Shown in pieces: positions 23,301 through 32,855 of a DNA stretch of 64,000 nucleotides. Where the stretch lies: the NCBI GenBank assembly GCA_006386115.1, contig VFIW01000063.1, positions 213,766 through 277,765 of the forward strand. Reading direction: 5' to 3'. How positions within the stretch are numbered: the first letter of the stretch is position 1; each line of letters starts with the position of its first letter. The translations under genes were made by a program, and so were the position numbers. The notes under the pieces were generated by a model, which saw only the letters and a program-made list of their open reading frames with translations, was not told where the DNA came from and made no database searches. This DNA is from Globisporangium splendens (Eukaryota > Oomycota > Peronosporomycetes > Pythiales > Pythiaceae).

Positions 23301-26300
23301 CTGGTGAATAACTTCCTCGCGGACGAGTACCGCGACCAAGTCGCAAATGTGCTCACGAAGGCACTGAAGGGAGACGAGACGACGAATTCGGAAGTGGCGT
23401 TGCTGACGAAAACCGAGAGAAACGTGAACATTTTGCTCAACTGGACTGCTCGCTTTGATCGGCATGGTCAGATTGTCGGTGTTGTCGGTATCGGGCAGGA
23501 TTTAACGGATCGAATCGCTCAAGATCAAGAATATACGCGTCTAATCGACACAGCGAATGCCCCGATTTTCGGAGTCGATTCAAATCTGTGTGTGAACATT
23601 TGGAACAAGAAGGCGGCTCAGATCACGCAGTACTCAACAGCCGAGGTGATGGGCGAGAACTTGGTTGAGACCTTCATCTCTCCAGAATTCCGTCCGATTG
23701 TCGCCGAAGTCTTCTCGAAGGCTCTGAATGGTATTGAAACCGCAAACTTTGAGTTCCCGCTGATTACGCGTCCTGGTACCAAGATCGAGATTTTGCTGAA
23801 TGCCACGCCTCGCAATGATTTGCACGGGAACATCGTCGGTGTGGTCGGCATTGGCCAAGATATCACCGATCGTATTGCGCAAGAGTACGAGTATTTCCGA
23901 TTGATCGATACAGCGAATGCACCGATTTTCGGCGTCGACAACTACGGTTGCATTAACGAATGGAACCAGAAGATTGAGGAGATTACCGGGTATCACAAGT
24001 CGTCGGTGACGGGAATGAGCCTCGTCGACACGTTTATTGTGCCAGAGTCTCGGTTCCAAGTGAAAAGTTTGTTGAACCGAGCGTTAATCGGTGTGGATGT
24101 TGGCGAGATGGAGCTCCCCATGACCACGAAGATGGGGCGTGCGTTGCTGCTCCTGGTGAACGCTTCGAGTAAGAAAGACATGCACGGCAACATTCGTGGT
24201 GTGATTGGCGTCGGACAAGATTACACCGCAAAGAAGCATATGGAAGCAGCCAAGGTGAACTTTCTGGCTTCGTTCAGTCATGAGCTCAGGTACGATTCAT
24301 GCTCTGTTTTGGTTACGTTGTGTTTGTTACATGGTTGACGTTTGCGATTATTTTGTATGCAGAACTCCGCTGAATGGTGTGCTTGGTATGCTTGAGCTCC
24401 TTCGCGAGCAAAAGCTTGACAAGGTTCCGGAACGATATGTGCACATCGCGTACGTCTCTGGCTCGTTGCTGCTGAACTTGATCAACGATATTCTTGATTT
24501 GTCCAAGATCGAGGCTGGGCACATGGAGATTTCTTCGGATCCGTTCAAGATGGAAGATCTCCTGGACTACTCTATTGAGATCTTCAAATTCAAGGCTCGT
24601 GAGAAAAACATCAAGCTGTCGATGCACTGCTCGCCGAGTGTCCCTAAAGTCGTCGTTGGGGATGTCGTTCGCATGCGTCAGATTCTTCTCAATCTTTTAT
24701 CGAATGCCATCAAATTCACTCTGGAGGGCTCCATTACTGTCAACTGCAGTGTTGTACCAGCACCAGATATTCCGAAGACGCACATCAAGCTGCTGTTCCA
24801 GGTGACAGACACTGGCATCGGTATGGATGAAGAAGAGAAGTCGCGACTGTTTTCACTGTTCACAAAGTTGGAGCGCACACGAAAGAATAACCCGACCGGT
24901 TCCGGATTGGGCTTGGCTATCTGCAAGCAACTGGTGGAGCTAATGGACGGATCGATTGATGTAGACAGTGAGCTCGGAGAAGGGTCGGAGTTTTTCTTCA
25001 CGGTGATTTTGCGTCGTCTGGAAGAGGACTTGCTTGGCGAACCACAGAAGTACCCAAGCATCCTTCTCTTGGACAATGGAGCGGATACGAACAACGATGC
25101 TATCCCCAAGCATGCGCGCATCTTGGTCGTCGAAGATAATGAATTCAACTGGGAGGTCGTGAAGTCTTTTTGCACGGACGACAACCATTTACTGCAATGG
25201 GAAACCAACGGGCGTGATGCTTTCCACGCGTACAAGGAGCACCACGAGTCGTATGACTTGGTGCTGATGGATTGCGAAATGCCAATTATGAACGGGTACA
25301 CGTCGACGCAAAAGATTCGTCAATTCGAGAAAGAAATGAAGATTCCTCGGATTCCGATTGTTGGGCTCACAGCGTATGCCATGAGCGGCGACCGGAAAAA
25401 ATGCCTCGACGCAGGTATGGACGAGTTCATGGTCAAGCCAATTTCCAAGTCCACTTTATTGCAGGCGATTCGCCAATGGATGCATGTCCGATATGTTGGT
25501 CTCTTGAATCGCGAACCAAGTGTGTTCTCGGACGATGGTGGTGAAACAAGTGCTGCGAATTTGGTTCCGGCATCTACCCATAGTGAAGCGCTTGACTTGA
25601 CCCGTGCCATCGCCGATTTGGCGCTCGAAGACCCCATGATGATCAGTCACAACGGCGGTGGCTTGCATATCGCGAACACGGACGCCATTGTGTACTCTCT
25701 GACGACGTTGAGTGAAGGCCAGAGCATCCAGTCGAGTATCTCGGACACGATCAACAACACCCTGGAGGCGGTAGACCTTGCTGCCGATGCGTCAGGTAGA
25801 ACCTCGTTTTCCAACGGAAACAACTCTTTGTACTTGGATGCGGTCAGTGAGCTAAATTCTATTGCTGCACTTGCGGGACGCGATGTGTTAGGGACCTCGC
25901 CATATACAGAGAGCACCGTGTCGGGGCGCAAGTCATCCTATACGCAAGACTACGAAGACCGAAGCGACCGCCTTACCAGTCGCACGGAGAGCAACAACCA
26001 AGATGAGATTGACTCCGCGAACGTCGTGAACTGCAGTCCAAGTTCGTTGGCATCCACGGCTGTTCCTGAAGACATTGCGATCCCAGATGGCGATCCAGTG
26101 GATTACGCTTTGGGCGTGGAGCAGTGCGGTGGCAACGAGACCTTGTTTTTCAGTTTGCTCGAGAAATACGCCACCGTGTGTGAAGCCTACATGAAACGAA
26201 TCGACACGGCGTATGTGAACAAAGACTACGTGGTGTTGCGACGCGAGAGCCACTCGCTCAAGGGCTCGTCTGCCTACGTTGCTGCGATGCGGGTCTCGAA

Positions 26301-26544
26301 GTCGGCCTTCCGCGTGCAACTCGCGACAGAGCGTGTGATGGACAAGGAGTTCCCTGCCGCGGACGAATTGAGCACCCTGGCCAGCTCGTTTGAGTTGCTG
26401 AAGAAAGAAAACCGCCTCGTGCTCGGGTACCTGCGCCGCAATTTTTCCTTCCACGGAAACGGAAATGGTCGGAACCAACCGCGGACGCGAAACAACGCCA
26501 ACAGCAACTCGCGAGACGACCAGAACGCATGCGTGGTGATGTAG
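20385..26544 (+). CDS. Hybrid histidine kinase with ten tandem PAS domains, REC, HPt and CaaX end
   Basis: A complete His-Asp-His phosphorelay in one 2,028-aa chain. Two exons (20385-24289, 24363-26544) join inside the H-box. After a Thr/Ala/Ser-rich leader come ten PAS units of about 120 aa; units 2-10 begin near nucleotides 21013, 21373, 21733, 22090, 22450, 22810, 23170, 23530 and 23890. Each carries ANAP-IFGVD, W-N-KKAA and GIGQD-T. HisKA has FSHELRTPLNG. HATPase_c has NLLSNAIKFT, DTGIGMD and GSGLGLAI. The receiver has ILVVEDNEFN, LVLMDCEMP with the acceptor Asp, and the conserved Lys in MVKPI. A C-terminal HPt has HSLKGSSAYV. The chain ends ACVVM, a CaaX-type prenylation signal. No transmembrane segments are seen. 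The ligand or cofactor of the PAS array is unknown, and no LOV-type Cys motif is present. The start is the first ATG in frame. Confidence 0.95.
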
Positions 26545-26761
26545 TTCTAAAGTAGAAAGTAGTATAAACCACGCACGCCACCCCCAAGCCCAAACCCAAG
26601 TTTAACTTATCCGTGTATGTATATCAACGTCAAGCTAGACCGAATTTGACAACGTAGCAGTAGTAAGCGATCGGCATCTTTTCTCCTTTTCTTTTCTTTT
26701 CCATCTGCGCACATAATGGAAACTTCTTCACATTCCCTTTGCCTTGTTTGCATCATTGAGG

Positions 26762-29359
26762 CTACTTGGTCTGGTGCTTCTGGTCGTCAAAGTATGTCTC
26801 TTGGATCTCCTGCAGCAGATCGTTCATCGCGACCTGGAACTTGGCGTACACGGCGCGGCGATTCGCGCCAATCTGGTCGGCAAAGCGCGCGAGTTTCCTG
26901 TCAAAAACACGAGAATGACAGTGAGCTTCACGCATTGCTGTATGCACCTAAATGAAAAAAAAAGGCATGCAAAACGTACGCTTTTTGCATCGTGGGGAGG
27001 TTTTGGATCCACGTGATGATGTCGTCGAGCGTGTACCCATTCTCGGTGATGAGCTCCTTGGCGTCCTTCATACAGTACTCGGTGACCTTGAGAACGATAT
27101 CGTCCACCTCGAGCTGTTCCTTGGATTCGTCGTCGCTGCCGGCGTCCTTGGCACCCCACTCGACCGCGTCGTCGTCGGGACTCGCAGCAGGAGAAGGCGA
27201 CGCGCTCTGGCGAGCGCAGTGCTGCACGAAGTCGTGGTTGAGCAGCTGCTTGACACTCCAGCGCTCGCTCTGGTCCTTCAGGCACTTGTCGAGGAAATCG
27301 CGAAACAGGTCCGAGAATTCGCCTTCCGGGAGTCGTGGCGGCTGTTTTATCGTACAAGACACAGGAGCATGAGTCTTTGTTCAACTCATTCTCAAGTACG
27401 AATTCCATACCCGTTCATTGCGGATCATGTGCAGCAGCTCCCAGTAACCTCCTTTCGACGAGTATGGGAATTTGCCCAGTGCACACGTCATGATCGAGAG
27501 ACCAAAGGACCAGACATCTGACTTGTACGAGTATTCCTGCCACCATAGCATATACACAAAGTGTCAGATTTCACAAGCATCCGAGAATGAGTCCATACTG
27601 GTGACGTTACCTCGCTCGCGATGCGCTCGGGGGACATGTACGTGAGCGTCCCGACAAAGGTCGTGGCCTTAGCCATCGAATTTTCCATCTCGCACACGAT
27701 CCCAAATTCCGAGATCTTGACGTCGCCAAAGTGGTTGATTAGCAGGTTGCTCGGCTTGATGTCGCAGTGCAGCTGGTGCGTGCTGTGCAGGAACTGCAGT
27801 CCCCTGAGCACACGGTACGAGATGTTGGCGAGCACGCTCTCGGACTTGCAGCCGCCTGTGCCGACGATGTCCTGGAGCGAGCCGCCGTCCATGTACTCGA
27901 CAACGATGGACACGTTGCCCTCGTTCGGGTTCATGAACGCGTCACAGAGGCACACGATCTCGGGACACGCGACGGTTTTCCGGTCCACGGCATCGTCCGA
28001 GAGCGTTGAGAGGTTGTTGTACAGCGCCTTGAGCTCGGCGATAAGCTGGTGGCGCTTCTCATTCTCAAACACCGGAATCACCTTGACCGCGACCAGGAGC
28101 AGCGACGGAACATGCAGCGCCTTGTGCACGACGCCGCTAGCACCACGGCCGAGCACACCGAGCTTCACCAGGTGTTTCTTGGCGTTCGACGGCTGCTGTC
28201 CAGGCGTGCGGTCTGGGGACCGCGTGATCCCACTCTGCTTGATCTGGAATCCAACAGCATCAAACGTGCCGGAAGCTGACAGGTCGTAGGATTTATCGAC
28301 CCGCTCCATGGATTGTTGCAGATCCAATTGGAAATTGGTCCCCAGTCCAGCCACAAAATTGCGGTTGATGCCTTTCTTCCCAGTCGAAGATGCATAGGTC
28401 GGGGATGACGTGGACATTGGACACAGCGTAGGGCTCCTGGCTGCGTGCTGCTGCTGTTGATGTACCCCATCACACGCATTCTCATCATACGCAACTGATA
28501 CTTCGGCGATCTCCAACTTGATCTTGGACCGCGTGCTCGGCTTCTTCTCGGGCTTTCTGGCTTTGGCCTCGCCTGCTTTCGCGTCCGCATCGTTGGTCTT
28601 GAGCGATCGGATGCGTCGGATCTCGTTTGCAAGCGATTGCACGCTTCGCACTTTGTGGAGCGACGTATCGCTCTGCTTGCTCTCTGCGCGACCGAATTTG
28701 CTGCTGCTTTCGCTGTGCTTATCTGGCGGCGGAGGCACTTTCTTCGTCGGGCGGTCGCCACTGGAGCCAATAGCTTTGGATCCTGTCCCCGAGATCGATG
28801 CGGCTGTAGTGGATGGGGACGACGAGCTTGCTGGGGTGCGTGACTTCTCGAGGATCTTTGGCCGAACCTCGGGTTGCTTGAGCTTGGATTCCTTCAAGAC
28901 CGCACTTCCGCCGCTCGAAGGGCGAGGCGCCTTCAGGTCCACGGCATCGTCAGTGTGCGAAGTACTGAGCAAGCATTGACAACCATTAGTATATAGCGTC
29001 ACCATGTGGCAACTTTGTCCTCGAAGTATCAATCTGCCGTCAGGGTGATCTTACGTTCGTTTTTCATCTTTGGGACCGGCAGTCCTTGTTGGAAGCTGAG
29101 CACAACAAATAGCACAAAACACACAAACGCGGGTGTCAATAACTCCTCCATGCGGCTAGACCCTTCGCTGTTGTGCATTTCAGTGCATTGAAGGCGTAGC
29201 GTACCTTTGAGTCTGAGGGCTCGCGCAACTTGGACACGCCAGCCTAGAGATCGTGAGGATCAGGATCAAGGTCAGATTTGAGCGAGTGACATCGAACGAG
29301 CAAGACAAAAAGGCGATGCATACCTGAGGCTTCGCTTCGTCGTCGTGCACGGCCTTCAT
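26762..29359 (-). CDS. MAP-kinase-kinase-like protein kinase with atypical HCD/EFG motifs
   Basis: Seven exons (29359-29324, 29243-29205, 29095-29055, 28964-27611, 27536-27411, 27341-26980, 26897-26762) keep phase and give 697 aa. Roughly 300 N-terminal residues are a Ser/Pro/Lys-rich, probably disordered region. The kinase domain has a Gly loop LGRGASGVVHKAL, VAVKVI Lys, catalytic loop LHCDIKPSNLLIN, ISEFG instead of DFG, TYMSPERIASE and KSDVWSFGLSI. IKPSNLLIN and the APE-region SPERI place it with STE7/MKK kinases. The Arg of HRD is Cys and the Asp of DFG is Glu, so activity is uncertain. After the kinase domain a C-terminal extension of about 90 residues is helical and acidic, of unknown fold. 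An alternative upstream ATG at 29416 would add 19 residues. Confidence 0.85.
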
Positions 29360-30116
29360 GAAGCCGCAGATGGTGGACAGATGGAGAGAACAGCACTGCG
29401 CCACAGACAAATCCACGATAGGTTTCGTCCAATATGTGTCCTTTCAAGAAAGTCCAGCACAACTCTTCCACTTTTTCACCAATCAGGATAGATATGCAGC
29501 TTTTTTAGAAGACTGCAATGACGGGGTTGGCTGAAACTCAAATTGGACGCGAAACGACGTGGCCATAATGCTCGAAAGGAGACAATCAAAGCGAACCATC
29601 TTCAACCGTGAGGCTTCTGGCGAGTGTCTGTGGCAACCTGGCGTTGTTGCGTACCTAGGAGGCAGCAGCGTGGATGTGCACGAGTTTTCTCAGCAGTACC
29701 GAGTCCTCCAAGTTAAATCATGTACCTGCATTCGAGTCGATCAGCTTGAAAACGGGGTTCATGCGAGCCAGTTGACTTTTATCATGCAGGGGTCAGCGAT
29801 ATTTGTGACGCAAGCATAGTGCTGGGGGATGGGGTCGCACGCATACGTAACACGTCCGCTATGCCGAGCGCAAAGTGATTCTCCAGTTGAGGGTCTCCAT
29901 CGTGTGCACACTGACCTCGATTTTGAGTCTCAGAGACCATTCTAAATTTTAATATTTAGACGACTCTGTATTCTATTAAAACCGATTTTGGTTGTGCATG
30001 GTATCAAGTGTCAGGATTGTCGTGGCATGCACTTTGGTATCGAGTACCAAGTATCTGATGTTGTGCCAGAAAGTATCGGTGTCCCAGCACACTGCTTCCC
30101 ATCCCAAACACTCAAC
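29360..30116. other. Divergent intergenic region
   Basis: This separates the minus-strand kinase from the plus-strand ACBP gene, so it should hold both promoters. Short open frames have no domain or codon signal. Nothing else is supported. Confidence 0.5.
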
Positions 30117-32546
30117 ATGGCGGAGCGGCGACGCGAGGAAGAGAGCTCTCTGCGCGGCTACGAGCACGAGTTCGCGCGCGCGGCCGAGCAGCTCAAGGTG
30201 GAGGCCGCGGGCGGGCGCGTGTTCGTGAGCGACCCGCAGAAGATCAAGCTCTACGCGCTCTACAAGCAGGCCACCGAGGGCGACTGCACCAAGCCGCAGC
30301 CGAGTACGTCACATGATGCTTATGCGTATGGCTTCAGACTGCTCTTACTTATCGTTTATGATGCCGTTGCGTGCGCTACGCGGTTGTACGCTGTAAATGT
30401 GTACGCAATACAGGCGCCTTCCAGCCAGTGGTACGTGATTAAACGATACAATTTGACGTATTTGCATTCGCGAATTCCTGGTATAATTTCTAATCATCGA
30501 CGCATGTGTGTGTGTGTGTGTGTGGATATTGCGGAACGCAGGAACGCACTAAATGGTACGCTTAGTGCCTGCAAGTCCTTGAGTGCGTATTGGCAATAGT
30601 CTAGATTATTTACATGTGCATGTGCTTTGTCTGGTTTGTGTTCGTCGTGATAGGAACGGATGGCGAAGCGTGCAGGGAATGGAAGCCGTGGTCGCCAAAC
30701 GACGCTACGTGCTGCTAGTGATGGAGCTGGTACCAAGTTTCAAGATGCCGGTTGAGGAGGAAGAGCAGCAGCAACCAATTGAGGAAGAAGACGAGGAGGA
30801 AGAACAGCCTGCCAAAGCAGTTGAGACCGACGAGGACGCGGATGTTGTTCCAGTTGCGGCTCCAGTCGTGGCAGAGCAGCAGCCACCACGCGCTCAAGTC
30901 GTACGAGCGCCGCTGGCGCGCCAGCCATCCCAACTGCGACCACAACCACGGTCAATGCATCGCCGTGTCCCTCCATTGGTGCCGCGTGAGCGCAAGCAGC
31001 CGATCGCGGCATCCTCGTATGTGGCGATTTGCGCGCAGCTCGTGCTTTTCATTGCGCTCGGTACGGGATTTCTGTGTGTGGCCACGCGGATCGTGCTGCC
31101 GTTCTGCCATGAACAGATCGCGCAGCAATTCGGTGCGAACACATCAAAAGCGATTATCAAATCGATGGCGCCTGTATTGTGGTTTGCGCTCGGGTATCTG
31201 CTAGTCGCGTCCTTGCGCTCCAAGGTGCGCTTCATATTGGACTAGTGTTCTGTTTACGATGAATACCTGATAAACGTGTTGTGCTTTATGCATGTAGACT
31301 TTTTCGTGGCGTCTCTTGTCGGGGGAGTTTGTGTGGCTGCGTCTTGCTCCGCCACGACGCGCGGCTCGTCCTGCGAGACGACAACGGCGAGTACGACGTG
31401 CGCGACACTGGGAAGCTGAGCCTCAGCTATCTCCGACGGAGAAGCTACTGGAAACATTCGGCATCCAAGTTGTAGACGAACCAACCAGCAATGACGATTC
31501 ACTGGTGACGCCGCGTTTGGAATTGGTGCTACCTGAAAACCCAGACGCCATGGGCTTTGGCGACTCCGTGACCGAGTTTCGATTCCCATTGGAGCAGGTT
31601 TGTCCCCATCTCTCTGTCATTTGTTAAAGTCAAATGCTATGTGTGTCTAACACGCATGCGGCCATTATGTTGCGATGCTTGCTCTGATGTAGACTGTGGA
31701 CGTGTACTACCGCAAATTCAAGGAACCGCTCCCGGATCTGGAGAGTCCAAGCAAGCAGCTGGTCGCGATCGAGTTGCTCGACGAGCACCACTTTGATGAA
31801 TACGACGCAGTGTTTCGACGCCGCAAGCTGCAATTCCGGTATGGGCTTGGGAGATTTTGTTCTTACGATAAACACAACGCTCGCTAACTTCATGCTGACC
31901 ATTATTTGTTCCTTCTGCCTTTGCAGCAACAATGTTCCCTACCTGATCAAACGCCAGTTTGCAAACAGCGAGTTTATTGAGTACATTGAAGACTCGCTCC
32001 TCGACAAGCGCAATCGAGTAAGCCGGAGAACACTTTTTTAGATCTAGGTGTGGACTTATCGCTGCTGGGAATAACGTTGTGTGTGTGTTTGCTGTTAGAT
32101 GTTCTACGTCTACACGAGGAACGAGACGTTCCAGTCGGTTGGCGTCATCGAAGACTTCTCGGTGTACCGAGTTGCGCCGGAGAACGCGGGATGGTAAATA
32201 ACAAAACCTTGATGTTTTTGCGCTCTTATGGACTTGAGACTCACGACATTATGACTGCTTTGTGGTCCTTTTCCAATAGGACGCAACTTACGCAAGGTGC
32301 GCGACTTCACCTTGCGAGCTCATCCATTGGCTTTCTACGCTCCAAGGTATGATTTCACTGTCACTCATCCACGTTCTAATCTAAACAAAGGAGCTGAAAC
32401 TCATTTGTGACTGGTTTTGTTTGCGAATCATACAGATTGAGTCCCTTGTGGCGAGCACGTACGCGAAGGAAGTGCCTTTGACTCGCGCGTATCACGAGGA
32501 GCGTCTGTGCGAAGAGTTCAGCAACCCAGCAGGAGCAGAAGAGTGA
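30117..32546 (+). CDS. Acyl-CoA-binding domain - membrane - PRELI/MSF1 fusion protein
   Basis: Ten exons: 30117-30303, 30414-30430, 30542-30555, 30654-31224, 31298-31597, 31693-31838, 31927-32017, 32099-32193, 32280-32346, 32436-32546. Phases agree throughout, giving 532 aa. The first part is an ACB domain (YEHEFARAAEQLK, KIKLYALYKQATEGDC, then W-NGWRSVQGM), which binds long-chain acyl-CoA. An acidic linker leads to two hydrophobic segments (ICAQLVLFIALGTGFLCVAT and APVLWFALGYLLVASL). The second half matches PRELI/MSF1 lipid-transfer domains (EFRFPLEQTVDVYYRKF, NVPYLIKR, FYVYTRNETFQSVGVIEDF, ENAGWTQL). Weak point: the first 130 nt of exon 5 read as an Arg-rich linker and another frame there has equally good codon bias. 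An alternative model is two genes, with ACBP stopping at 31245 and PRELI starting at the ATG near 31550. Confidence 0.72.
30505..30524. repeat. (TG)n microsatellite in intron 2 of the ACBP fusion
   Basis: A 20-nt TG dinucleotide run lies just before the acceptor of the 14-nt microexon and may act as part of its polypyrimidine/TG-rich acceptor region. Confidence 0.8.
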
Positions 32547-32855
32547 GAGTGATCGGGAAATATCAGAGAGCTTTCTGGTATCTTCACGACAAAGGACACA
32601 ACAATCACAGTCTTCAAATCGAAACAGGTTTTAACAACGAGTCAAGACCACGCAGGTGAAGTTGTCTGTGATGCGATCAGTGCGTTTTTGTTATAATTTG
32701 GTGCGGCAGGAGAGCAGTTTCGTCATTTGCAGAGGGGCACGACGACTCCTTCCAGGTTCGTTCATGATCTCTGTAGGCGTCTCATCAGTTTGACTTCCGG
32801 CAGCGACAGAGAAAGCAGGAGACTAGAAGATCGGTCGCCTGACCCTGCATGCGCC
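32547..32855. promoter_or_regulatory. Intergenic region and putative initiator of the ARM gene
   Basis: The 309-nt gap before the ARM gene contains CGTCATTTGC at about 32721-32730, which fits the oomycete initiator pattern (TCANTYY). It is about 130 nt before the chosen ATG. No other gene is seen. Confidence 0.3.

Noticed and set aside
22821..23465. Long minus-strand open frames within the PAS array
   Set aside because: They repeat with the same 360-bp period as the sense PAS units, which shows they are shadows of the sense coding repeats.
29559..29819. 86-codon plus-strand open frame upstream of the ACBP gene
   Set aside because: No domain, weak codon bias, and it sits in the expected divergent promoter region.
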